From Siphonodentalium dalli (lineage: Eukaryota; Mollusca; Scaphopoda; Gadilida; Siphonodentaliidae), in NCBI GenBank assembly GCA_032622095.1, contig CP136061.1, positions 54,323,762-54,387,761 on the forward strand: a stretch of 64,000 nt of DNA, given 5' to 3'. Position 1 is the stretch's first letter, and every line of letters starts with the position of its first letter. The position numbers were made by a program, and so were the translations under genes. Under the pieces are notes generated by a model. It ran no database searches and was not told where the DNA came from. It saw only the letters and a program-made list of their open reading frames with translations. Positions 45,070 through 55,480 of this stretch are shown in pieces.

Positions 45070-45151
45070 CGCATTTGGCATCGTACTGGTATGTCACATA
45101 AATGCACATTTGGCATCATACCGGTATTTCAATTCACATAAATGCACATTT
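45070..45151. repeat. Short tandem repeat, 35-40-bp units, containing an insertion site
   Basis: Units read CATAAATGC(A/G)CATTTGGCAT followed by C(A/G)TAC(C/T)GGTAT. The third unit is interrupted after CACATTT by the element at 45152-46903 and resumes with TTGGCATC on its far side. This gives an internal control for the empty site. Confidence 0.75.
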
Positions 45152-45953
45152 CCCTTACCGAACAGAATGGCTTATTAAGCCATCCCTAAACCCTTGCTTA
45201 GCCATCAGAGTCCAATGATGGCTAAGATAAACCATCACTATAGTTATATTAGCACTCATGAAGAATAAGAAGGGGTGTGATGGCTAAGGTAGCCATCCAA
45301 TCAGGAAGAATTTCTGGTGATGGCTAAGGTGATGGTTAGTCGATGGCTAACAACATGGAATTATATTCACTAGCCATCATTACTGGTGGTTAAGAATTTA
45401 TTTGATAACCATCAGACTGGAGAATTTTTAACATTCGAATGTTATAGCCTTCACCAAAGTCATATTAATGGTTAGGAGACCTTTTCTCCTGAGACTGCCA
45501 TATACCTGACATATGGCTGCCATATGTTGGTCCAACCAGATAGAGGCTGCATAAATGCATCCTGGGATTATTGTACTCAACAACATTTGAATTGTAACTG
45601 CTAGTCTATATTCACTGCTCATGTTTGTTGTTCCAGTTTTTTTACACTTATGTTCTTAGCAGTCTTATAAACTTGTGATTTCTTTAGTTGAGATTCATTG
45701 GACTAGAACTGTAATGGCTTCAAGATAGCTGAGCCTGCTAATTTTAAAAGTTGTGAAATAACTCTCAGAAATCCGCATGTTTATCAAACATTCTGCCTGA
45801 GATTCTGAGAAAATATCCTGCTGCCACTAAGATACATGTATATACAAATTAATCTTGAAATTGGTAAGTACAATCCTCAGCACTATATTTTCTAATTTAT
45901 TGGGCATGATATGACACATTTAACATCTTGAAAAAAAACATATTCATATTTAA

Positions 45954-46141
45954 CCATTCCGATGGGAGCTTCTTGAAAATTTTTGAAAATCCTATACCAA
46001 TGCAATTCTAGCCAGTAAATTCTCTTATATATGCAAGGCTTGATCCCTATAGATGGGAAACTCGCATTTATATAAGAGAATTCAGCTGGAACCAGGTTCT
46101 TTAATGCTGCACCAGCATATATAGTTCTCATATTGGAAGGG
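45954..46141. mobile_element. TTAA-flanked hairpin MITE, nested copy
   Basis: Ends CCATTCCGATGGGAG and TATTGGAAGG, flanked by TTAA (45950-45953 and 46142-46145). Inside is the family hairpin around ATTCTCTTATATATGCAAGG and its partner GCATTTATATAAGAGAATT. It is inserted in the central part of the GATGGCTA element. Confidence 0.75.
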
Positions 46142-46479
46142 TTAAAGATCTATCTTGACCAGACTATTTTCTTTTGAATTTTGACAAAAATCTGCAGAAA
46201 TCTTTGGCTGGCCCAGCCTAATGTGAAGATGTTGCATGATTCCAGATACCATGCAGTCCGTGTGTCCAGTGATACAATTGCAAATCGTTTCCACTTTATT
46301 TATGATGAAAACTTGGCAAAAGATAACAAAAATAATGGACATTGTTAAATATGTTGTTAAAAATTATTTTTATGATATAACATATTATTTTAAAGATAAT
46401 TCATTCTCAAATAGATGATGCCAAAGAGTTATTCCTCCTGAAGCAAGTTATATAACATAGCCATCACTAAATGTCCAGG

Positions 46480-46680
46480 GCTAACAATCCGATGGCTTAC
46501 TAGCCATCGGCCTACTAGCCATCGGCTTACTAGCCATCGGCCTACTAGCCATCGGCCTACTAGCCATCGTCCTACTAGCCATCGGCCTATAGCCATCGGC
46601 TTACTAGCCATCGGCCTACTAGCCATCAGCTTACAAGCCATCAGTAGTGTACTAGCCATCGGCCTACTAGCCATCCATCC
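46480..46680. repeat. 15-bp minisatellite, TAGCCATCGGCCTAC
   Basis: About eleven to twelve units, mostly exact, alternate CGGCCTAC and CGGCTTAC. The frame of repeated residues on the minus strand (46429-46674) is an artefact. Confidence 0.9.
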
Positions 46681-47244
46681 ATCGAGGGCTAAGCGATGGC
46701 TTAGCTCATTTAAATATTTCGGCCTATAGGAGGGCTAAGCGATGGCTAATAAGCCATCATCTAGCCATCACCTAGCCTCGATGGCTAAATTTTGCATTAG
46801 CCATCCATATCCTCTGAAAACTGCTAGCCATCAGTAAGCCATCATTCCTTCTCTTCCGAGTGCTAAAGAATGGCTAACAGATGGCTAATGATTTCGGTAA
46901 GGGTTGGCATCAAAAGAGTTGATGATACATTCTTCAAATGGGTGTAACATCTGAGTCGGAAAATAGCAGTTTGAAGTCATGAAATAAAACATATAATAAG
47001 TCATTAAATAGTCCAGTTATAATGCCAGAATGATGACATATGGCGGGCGTATGATCTCACATATGGTCATTGCTGCAAGTAAATGTTTTGTTAAAAATGC
47101 TGAGAAAGCTCTACAAATTCTCAACCGAAATCAACTGTAATCTTAATTGGCTCTCTGACAGGACTAGACTGATAGCTCTAATGCTGAAAGATTTATTCTG
47201 TGTAGAAAAGAGTATTTAGCGCACATAAGTACAATATTATATAT

Positions 47245-47409
47245 AAATGTCCTAAATAATCCACTCCTTAACCACAGCAGAGTTAGTCGGAAATATGGCT
47301 CACTGAGAGCTTTCCGATGAATGGCAACAAGCCATATTTCCAACTAAATCCTGAAAAATTACCCATAATTCTGATGTGGCTAAGGAGTCGATTATTTAGG
47401 GCATTACTG
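47245..47409. mobile_element. Palindromic TA-flanked MITE, copy E
   Basis: The right end reads GGGCATTACTG followed by TA. The left end is degraded (ATGTCCTAAATAATCC). The left arm has lost two internal blocks while the right arm is nearly complete. Confidence 0.75.
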
Positions 47410-48485
47410 TAAGTAATCCTCCATACAGTAGGAGCTGGACTCTTTTGGTCTGGGCATGATAGAATTTCAACTAGAAAAAGATCTGCATTCAAGTCATATA
47501 GCATAAATGCACTTTTCCTCTGGAAAAAAAGTTTCTTCTGGATTCCTTTACTGAACTATAACAAAAATAGCACCCTTGGAGTCAGCCTTTCTTGGATACT
47601 GTAAAAGTACATTTATTTGTGGTGGTCCAAATTTTGTGGTTGTTGATAAACACGAAATAAAAAAAATATCTTTGAAACTATCGCGGTTGCCATTTTGAGA
47701 AATGTCATGTGGGAGGTAACTCTGTTGATCTGATGTACATTCAAAGGTGCATGGCAAGTTGCCATTGGCAACTCTATCGATCTGGGAGTGTATTAATGGA
47801 TTAATGGAAGAGTAGCTACGGTCTAATTACAATGTTTAATCGTTCTTACATGTACATGTACTTCATAAAAATAAATAGCATTACAACAATAACACATGTT
47901 TGAATTATAAACAGTCACGTATCACAGTCCAGCTTTTATGAAACCCAACACAATTAAGTGTGCTTTTGTAAAAAAAAATAAAGCTTTTAAGAGAGCTAGC
48001 TATTTGCATTAGGTAGTTGACCTTTTGTGGATATATTTTATATGGTGCAGATTTATTTGGCTTCGGTAAATAATCCCCCCATTATTGCATTGATTAATTG
48101 TTTTGAGAAGCGAGTGACTTTCACCTGCTTATGTAGGGTTATGTAATAAAATCCCGTTAACATTCTCGATAGTCGGCAACAATAGCTTGGACACGTGGCA
48201 TTCTAATTACGCCTACAACGCAGATTCCCGACGGCTCGCCAATTGGCTGCACTTCTATTGATTGGATTTAATTGGGAGTTTGGAGGTGACAGTACAGGCA
48301 GACCCACGAATTGACAAACCCACGAAAAGGTCATAAATGGCGTAACCACGAAAATTGATACCAACAAATTTAAAGCCATTCACAGTATTTCACTTCTCCT
48401 TGAATCTGTTCACTTCAAAACTGGTTCCGTGTGCTAAATTGACTCTCTTAGTACAAGAGTTAGAACCGACCACATCGCTGCTAAA
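47410..48485. other. Intergenic DNA with dispersed repeat pieces
   Basis: Segments at 47520-47600 and 48390-48480 resemble pieces of the 34.1-34.4 kb dispersed repeat (AAAAAGTTTCTTCTGGATTC; CTGTTCACTTCAAAACTGGT). No gene is recognised. Confidence 0.45.
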
Positions 48486-48736
48486 CCCTTCCATATGACT
48501 GGAGCTTCCTGACATTTTGCGAAAACCCTGTTCCAATGCCTCCTCTTATATATGCCAGTTTCCCATAGGGAGCCTGGCATATATAAGAGAATACGTTGGC
48601 CTAACAATATTTATCTTGACCTTGTAAGCCAGTGCATTCTCATAAGCGAGGCTCCATATGGGAGACTGGCATATAAAAGTACTGCCCTGGCATAGGATCT
48701 TAATGTTGCACCAGCACAGCTCCTGTCTTGAAAGCG
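48486..48736. mobile_element. TTAA-type hairpin MITE, 48.5 kb copy
   Basis: The right end TTGAAAGCG is followed by TTAA (48737-48740), and the left end CCCTTCCATATGACTGG follows CTAA, probably a mutated TTAA. One complete hairpin (GCCTCCTCTTATATATGCCA and partner) lies at about 48538-48602, followed by a second partial one at 48625-48680. Confidence 0.65.
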
Positions 48737-48759
48737 TTAATAGAAGAATATGTTCTGTT

Positions 48760-49530
48760 AAAGTGATGATCAAATAGAAATGGTGAATAATCTTCCTCAA
48801 ATTAATTATATTTTATAAATATTATATCTAAATTAGCCAAACACACTGCAATTCTTATATATTAATGAAATGCAGTGACTCTCGATGGCGAAATAGTTTT
48901 CATAAGTTTATCGCCGATAGTTGCATCCCGAATCTAGAAGTAAATATTTACATTTGAGTGTAGTTCAGACGATGTTTTCTTTGGAGTGGTATGGTCGATT
49001 TGCTTTAGATTTTCGGCTATGTTAGTAGAATTATACATTCCCCCAGTTCACATGATGCCTGAATACTAATTTACCGGTTTCACATACATAATATGTCTTT
49101 AAAGGGACTCAAGGCCTTCACAGTGGATACATGTGAAAAACCATAAAGCTCTGTAAACTCATCTTTAAAGTGATGTGAAACACTCCGGTAGGGTGATCAG
49201 ATATAAATGTAGAATAATCTTGTTCAAAGTAGTAATTTTTACAAATATTATATCCATATTGACAACACACACTGTCATTCTCATACATTAATTAAATGCA
49301 GTGACCCGTGATGGCGAAATCGTTTTCGTTAGTTTATTGCCGATAGATGCGTCCCGAATCGAGTAGTAAATATTTACATTTGAGTGTAGTTCAGTTTTCC
49401 ATGAAGTGGTACGGTCGATTTTATTCAGATTTTCAGCGATGTTAGTAGAATGGTACATTCCTCCAGTTGGCATAGCCCCTGGATACTAACTGATAATTTT
49501 CACGCAACCGAAGAAGTACATAATATGTCT
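48760..49530. repeat. Direct duplication of about 350 bp, two diverged copies
   Basis: The segments at about 48780-49110 and 49200-49530 share TTAATTAAATGCAGTGACCC-like text, AGTAAATATTTACATTTGAG and ATGTTAGTAGAAT, about 420 bp apart. A third, more diverged relative is at 34530-34650. No coding function is recognised. Confidence 0.65.
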
Positions 49531-49569
49531 TTAATACCAAGAAGAACGTGAAAAAATAGTTAGACTTTT

Positions 49570-49987
49570 TAGTTCAACTTGACAAGTTTGAGCTATTGCT
49601 AATTTGCTATGGGTTGGCATCCATCAACAATTTCCTTTGGCACAGGCTACATGCATCCCTCATCCGATTATCACCAAAACTTCATTTTGATGAGAAATTT
49701 TTTCAAAATTTACAGCATGTTTGGGATCACCTCTAGATGGGGTGACCTCTAGATGGGAGCTATCCAATATTTCCGTAATTCGCTAAAACATGGCCACCAG
49801 CAGCCATCTTGGATTTCGCATTTGAATCCATCAGCACACCCTGCAGCCCACATGTTTTGGAGAATTGTTTGAAAAGAATTTATTTTTATGTACACAATGC
49901 AATCCCTATACTGAAACTTATTGACTTTCCTTCTTCTTTATCTATTGACTGCTCAGCATAAAATTAACGGCACCCCAAGTTGAGCTA
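49570..49987. mobile_element. TAGCTCAACTTG element, copy 2 (shortened)
   Basis: Ends AGTTCAACTTGAC and CCCAAGTTGAGCTA match the element at 23695-24597. Only about two internal units remain (GACCTCTAGATGGGAG; CATGGCCACCAGCAGCCATC). Confidence 0.65.
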
Positions 49988-50074
49988 CAGTGTCATTGAC
50001 ACTTTCATTTCTTTTTGTCATTAATAATTGATCAATAATTTGATATTGAATGTTTGGAAAGCATTGTTAAGTAA

Positions 50075-51179
50075 GGAATGCCGGCTGATACGGACCCTGG
50101 CTCTTACGGACCCTGGCTTTTACGGACCACCGGCTGATACGGACCCTGGCTATACGGACCCTCGGCTTATACGGACCCTGGCTCATACGGACCTCAATTA
50201 AAATATACAATTTTATTTTTTGTGTTTATTTAAATAAAATCTAAATACTGACAACGTACATACTGAGATAACAAAAAATCTGATGATAACAAAAATGGAA
50301 CAACGTTACATCAGACGAACATTATCTAAATTGGGGCGTACAGCTTGGCGTCTTCTGTCAGTAGTTTGCTGGTAGTTATCCTCATCGACGAGTAGTAGCT
50401 GTTGTGCTCTCAAGTAGAACATTCAGGTTCAATGCAGTCATTGTGGAATTATGCCAGTCCAAAATAAATCAGTTGAATATATACCAGTTGTGTTTTTACT
50501 AACATGTTTTCATAACAAATCAAACTCAGTGGATTCATACTGGTCACCATTCACTGACCATTCATCATCGCGTGTCTGTTTATAAAACAATATAAGGGAT
50601 CACACACGAGTGTGTATACAAGGGACAATAAATAAGTTGAAACAAGTTGTGTTTTTACTAACATGTTTCGTAACAAATCAAACTCAGTGGATTCATCCTG
50701 AACACCATTCACTGACCATTTATCACCGCGTGTCTGTTTATACAACGACATAAAGGGATCACACGCGCGTGTTTATACAACGATGAAGAGATTAATTAAC
50801 GCGATTCAATAAATGCTTTTTCAAGCCAGAACATCACCGAAATTCTCAATTAATACAGATATATGTGTGAAATAACAATCATAATTATATATTAAATTCA
50901 TAAATATAAGTTTGAAAATCACTGAAAAAATCAGCTATATTCATAAATATAAGTTTGAAAATCACCAAAAAAAATCACCGAAATTCTCAATTAATACAGA
51001 TATATGTGTAAAAAGACAATCATAATTATATATTAAATTCATAAATATAAGTTTGAAAATTGCATATTTTAATTGAGGTCCGTATGAGCCGGGGTCCGTA
51101 AAAGCCAGGGTCCGTATCAGCCGGTGGTCCGTAAAAGCCAGGGTCCGTAAGAGCCAGGGTCCGTATAAGCCGCATACCT
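50075..51179. mobile_element. Element with TACGGACCCTGGCT arrays at its ends
   Basis: Inverted arms at 50075-50213 and 51068-51179 are each built from six to seven units of 14-16 bp reading TACGGACCCTGGCTn. TTAAGTAA flanks both sides (50067-50074 and 51180-51187). The inner part has two tandem duplications: about 158 bp at 50485-50800, and about 150 bp spacing at 50826-51060 with ATAAATATAAGTTTGAAAAT. No protein is recognised. It is a non-autonomous DNA element of a family unknown to me. Confidence 0.75.
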
Positions 51180-51197
51180 TTAAGTAAATATAAACTC

Positions 51198-51580
51198 TTA
51201 TTATTATAATAATGGAGCTTATATAGCGAGGGCCCTAAGCGCTTCACATTATTACCCCAGCTGTTGAGTAATGCTGAGTTTTCTGCATGCTGCCATCTTA
51301 CGGGCACTTCACATGAGGCTCTCAGCTTACACTTACCCAACAACCAGGTCCCTATTTCTCGTCCAGGTATGATGAAGCGAGCACAGTACAAGTGACCTTG
51401 CCCATGGGTCACAACCTGGCATGAGATTTGAAACAGCGTGTGGCTATATATAGCACATACACCGCTTAATCCGGTGAAACCGCTGTTGTGGAGATGATAG
51501 TCCACTGGTGGGGTGCGAACTCACGCCGGTGCATTAACACCATTACAAGTTCAACGCTCTAACCACTGGGCTACCACCTT
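51198..51580 (-). mobile_element. tRNA-derived SINE
   Basis: On the minus strand the head (from about 51578) contains an A box TAGCCCAGTGGTTAGAGCG and a B-box-like GAGTTCGCACCCC, the internal RNA polymerase III promoter of a tRNA-derived SINE. The body ends in AAGCGCTTAGGGCC and TATATAAGCTCC, then an ATTATTATAATAAT tail. This tail type is familiar from invertebrate, especially molluscan, SINEs. It probably moved using a partner LINE. A 159-codon frame across it is not a gene. Confidence 0.75.
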
Positions 51581-51589
51581 CACTCTTAC

Positions 51590-52119
51590 TGCTGTCTGAT
51601 TTAGAATGAGATGACCCACAGAGTGGCTGACTGTGCCCTCATGATTGATTTTACATTCCGTAATTGTTCTGCCCATGTCAGCATCGCAGTTTGAAAAATC
51701 CATCTGAACTATAAAAAGTTTCTTCTGAGTTTCTTTTTGGAGTTAATAATAGCCCTCCTGGAGCTAGCCAGGCCTCCTGGAATTTACGAACATTGACAAC
51801 ACTGCATGTTGATTTCTGTGAACACTTTTGAAAACTCAATCACTGTCAGTCATTATTGCATGTCAAATTGCTCATAACCTGCCGATTGTGACTGCGACCA
51901 TAGAGTGATGCTGATGGATTTATCGCCTATTAATGCAGACTGATCTGAGGTATAATAAGAGAATCGACTAAAGGTCCATCTTGTTCATCCCCAGGGGTTA
52001 AAGGTTTGTCGAGTGAAAATCCTCTCGATCTCATGCATAGTCTTTTCTGTCAGGGTTAATGGACTTGCTACTGGACATGTAAACAAGATGGTTGAAGGTA
52101 TAGCCTGATACCATTTAGT
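51590..52119. other. Intergenic DNA with a dispersed repeat piece
   Basis: 51590-51760 resembles the 34.1-34.3 kb dispersed segment (CTGTGCCCTCATGATTGATT). The rest shows nothing recognisable. Confidence 0.4.
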
Positions 52120-52122
52120 TTA

Positions 52123-52545
52123 GGCCAAAAAAAATAATATCTGTGTTTAGGGTTACATGGTCTAAATTAATTAGGATAGATAGGTAAATAATATCTGTGT
52201 TTAGGGTTACATGGTCTAAATTAATTAGGATAGATAGGTAGGGAATGTTTTTTTTATTCTAAATTCCATTGGGTCATTGACATTTCAATCTACAAAGCTT
52301 CACAATTCAGATTAATTGAAAGGTTCAATACTAAATATTGTTAATCTTGAATTAGTCAGAACAGTAGACTAATAAAACTTCTAAATCTTTTTTATATGAG
52401 GTTTGAAAATGGGTAAATACGTTTCGATGCCCTTCCCACTGAGCAAAACATTTTTTTTATCTGTGTTTACAGTCCAATAAAAAGTTTTGGGTAGGCTCAT
52501 TTTTCTAGGGTAGGGAAACCCTAAACACAGGTATTTGTTTTGGCC
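52123..52545. mobile_element. PIF/Harbinger-like MITE with internal duplication
   Basis: The ends are GGCCAAAA and TTTTGGCC, flanked by TTA (52120-52122 and 52546-52548). The inverted similarity continues through CTGTGTTTAGGGTT. A 3-bp TWA-type duplication with GG ends fits PIF/Harbinger. A perfect 54-bp tandem duplication occupies 52133-52240. No transposase is present. Confidence 0.7.
52133..52240. repeat. Perfect 54-bp tandem duplication
   Basis: Two identical head-to-tail units (52133-52186 and 52187-52240) begin AATAATATCTGTGTTTAGGG and end GATAGATAGGTA. Confidence 0.9.
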
Positions 52546-52548
52546 TTA

Positions 52549-53580
52549 CAAATGTCCAGCAACAAGTCCATTAACTGACTTAAAACACAGTTTTATAACA
52601 TACAAGGAGAAATAACATTGATGCAGATTAACAATTCTGATAAATGAGACTTTACAAATGTTTTTCTGGGGGAAAATAGTCCTTGGCAGACAGGAAAACC
52701 AAGCCCCTTGACACGGCTTGTGTGAGTGGAAATTGCACGTCGATTTTGTCATGGTAACAATTATCTAGGCATATACAACTGTCGAGTACAGTTTTGTTGG
52801 AAATTAATGCGTGTTGTGATATACGCAACCATATAATAAAATATTTGTTTTCGCTATAAATATATACGTTATATATACACTGTTGACACAATTATCTGTA
52901 TTTTGGGTACAATTGCATTTTAGGATAATATTTACTCGCGAATTATCAAAGTAATATCATTCTCTGCATAAGAAGAACAGTAACTCAGATATGATGTGTT
53001 ATGTTGAATGTGACATATACAACTGGTATGCAAATTAACATGCTGCCTTTTCTTACAATGAATTTTATCATATGACTCAATCATTATTTACGTTGGAAAG
53101 TATGTCATTAATCAATTTCATATGAACTACTAGTTCATATCACCTTCCGATAATTTGATTGGTTTGTTGACAAAAAATGTGTTCTGATTGGCTGAATGGC
53201 AGCCTGAGCCGAGCCGCATCTCTAACTAAATGCAGGTCAAATTTGTGCGCGTCAATCAACGCGATGCCGAAATTCTCGCAATTATAATCTTGAAATATAT
53301 AGTTTTGGACATTGTTATACGATAAATAGAATATGTAATTCGTATTTATCTAATAAACATACGATATAATGTCACAAACTGAGAACAGAATAGCGCACTA
53401 TATCTTCGCGTGCATATTATTTCTGCTAGTTCACCAGGTGTAATTGGACTTCCGGTGCAATGAAGTGACGTCACATTAACCTTTTGCTGCCGATGTCATA
53501 TAGCTATTTAGTGATTTGTGTGCGTTTCGGACATCATAATCAATTTATAGGTGTCATATGATAAATAGAATATGTAAGTC
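52549..53580. other. Intergenic DNA, no feature seen
   Basis: Nothing recognisable apart from a GATAAATAGAATATGTAA phrase at about 53324 that recurs at about 53560, beside the hairpin. Confidence 0.4.
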
Positions 53581-53699
53581 GTGTTTCTCTCATATGATAT
53601 TTATGAAACTCGTCACGAATTTTCAGTTTTCTATCGCCAGAGGCTCGAGAAAACTGATAATTCTTAGACTCGTTTCATAATGTCATATGAGAGAAACAC
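53581..53699. repeat. Imperfect hairpin, arms about 52 bp
   Basis: GTGTTTCTCTCATATGA on the left pairs with TCATATGAGAGAAACAC on the right. The match continues inward to ATTTTCAGTTTTC / GAAAACTGATAAT. It is probably the core of an old MITE. Confidence 0.65.
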
Positions 53700-54599
53700 T
53701 CATTTCATATCCTCTATGTATTACATGGCATTTATAAGCTCTGTGCAGTGGGAGTTCATTGTTCATAAATTGGGAGACATGACCATTCTGGTTTATGAAA
53801 TTTTACTTGTGGTATAAAGCATAGTAACTAATAAAGTGGCCATTCAGAGAAATAGAAGATGGAGGTAGAACAAAGGAGCTGGGTTTTAAGGTGGGTAGTG
53901 GGTAAGAAACTCATGGCCATATATGTGAGTGATAAGTAGTAGGCCAAAGATTGGAGTAAAAAACTCTAGAGAAGATCTCTAGCACTCAGATAACCTGCTT
54001 AATGGTCTAGTGCTTTCGTTATGGTTTAACTTCTTCAGGATCAAGTTTGATGGGTTTCCTTCTTCGTACCATTACACCGAAGTCTACAATTTAAACCTGG
54101 CTGTTACCCTTACCTCAGAATATTTCCAGGCCAAAAAATGACTTATTATCTTCGATTACTATTACCCTGCAAATCTATACAGGTATGCACCCACTTACCA
54201 CACATAACTGTGTAACCCTCACTCCGTCATCATGCTTTCCTACTTCACCCTGCAAAACACTACACCAATCCTTATAACCGCATTTGTTACCCACAATTTT
54301 GGTAGTTCACAATCACAATCACGCTAATTACATGCTCCAATTACCTGCATTCCACCAACATGCTCACTAACCATACATGCTAGACACCAATATGAACCCC
54401 TTACACTCTTCTGTTGCCCTCACTCAGGCTTTTGCACCCTTAACCGCACTTGTTACCTGCACTTTTGAACCCTAATTGCACACCCCCCTGACCCCTCAAA
54501 ACTGCATGACAATCTAATTGGAAACCCACAACAAACAGTATTAAATGCGAGATAATCCTCCGCAATCCATACTCCAAACTTGCATGGTCCTAAAGAAGT
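53700..54599. other. Intergenic DNA, no feature seen
   Basis: The stretch is rich in ACTACAC/TACCC-type text at 54180-54500 but shows no recognisable gene or element. Confidence 0.4.
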
Positions 54600-54603
54600 T
54601 TAA

Positions 54604-54699
54604 CCATAAAGCATATATAAGAGAATGCCCTGGCTTAAAAGGTCATGGTAAATATTGTTAGGCCATTCCCTTTCATGAAGCTCCAGTCATAGATTCGGG
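54604..54699. mobile_element. TTAA-flanked hairpin MITE, deleted copy
   Basis: TTAA lies at 54600-54603 and 54700-54703. Inside is half of the family hairpin (GCATATATAAGAGAATGCCC) and the conserved right end CTCCAGTCATAGATTCGGG. Confidence 0.65.
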
Positions 54700-54796
54700 T
54701 TAAATTTTATTATTACAAATTTAGATTAGTTTGGTTATAGTGAACAAAAAATATTGTGAGCTATACATGCATCTAGCTTATATAGGAGGGTCATTG

Positions 54797-55480
54797 TTAT
54801 ACCAACTCCATGGAGGACCACCATGAACACTGCAGCAACACGGAAAAACACTGCTTGATTGACACTGCAACTACACCGCAATGACACTGCAACCTACTGT
54901 TATACCCACACTGCAGGACACTGCAATGACACTGCAGGACACTGCAATGACACTGCAATGACACTGCAATGACACTGCAATGACACTTCAATGACACTTC
55001 AATGACACTGCAATGACACTGCAATAACACTGCAATGACACTGCAATGACACTGCAATGACACTGCAATGACACTGCAATGACACTGCAGGACACTGCAA
55101 TGACACTGCAGGACACTGCAATGACACTGCAGTGGCACTGCTGAAATGACACTGCAGTGATTGCAACACATTGACACTGCTATATCCACACTGCAAAGAC
55201 TTTGCAACTACTCTTCTGGGCTGTCACACTGCACAGCTTATTTAAATAATTGGAATGCACACTGCAAAAGCACTGTAACCATGCACACTGCAACACTACT
55301 ATTACCAACAATGCAACTGCAGTAATCACTGCATCTGAAGATTAGAGTGACACTGCAACAACACTGTAACCACACTACTGTTACCTACAGTGTAACTGCA
55401 GGTATCACTGTATGTAAAGAATAGAGCGACATGCAAGAACACTGCAATGACACTACTTCAACACTGCAAAAATATGAGGT
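54797..55480. repeat. 11-bp minisatellite, AATGACACTGC
   Basis: A core of about 25-30 near-perfect units lies at about 54885-55150. More diverged CACTGCAA units extend to about 55480. The minus strand reads as repeated Cys-His-Cys-Ser-Val peptides for 136 codons, an artefact of the repeat. Confidence 0.9.

Larger units (their letters stand above)
45152..46903. mobile_element. Element with GATGGCTA arrays at its ends
   Basis: The ends are CCCTTACCGAA and TTCGGTAAGGG. Both flanking 300-400 bp are packed with GATGGCTA/TAGCCATC motifs in both orientations, including a 15-bp minisatellite at 46480-46680. The flanks rejoin as one unit of the neighbouring tandem repeat, implying a 2-bp (TT) duplication. 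A TTAA MITE (45954-46141) is nested inside. No transposase is present. The family is not one I recognise. Confidence 0.75.

Noticed and set aside
46429-46674. 81-codon frame of repeated Met-Ala-Ser-Arg / Gly-Arg-Trp-Leu-Val units
   Set aside because: It is produced by the 15-bp TAGCCATCGGCCTAC minisatellite.
51026-51505. 159-codon minus-strand frame
   Set aside because: It runs through the SINE and the TACGGACC arm. The repeated DPGFYGP-type peptides come from the array and not from a gene.
51507-51578. A tRNA gene on the minus strand
   Set aside because: A and B boxes are present, but the acceptor and anticodon stems do not form properly, and the sequence continues into a SINE body with an ATT-rich tail.
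9190-53190. TTCTGATTGG phrase near 9200, 29990 and 53190, twice close to CACGTG
   Set aside because: Shared words are short and the surrounding sequences do not align, so a common element cannot be supported.
54797-55207. 136-codon Cys/His-rich frame
   Set aside because: It is a direct read-out of the 11-bp minisatellite and has no independent evidence of coding.
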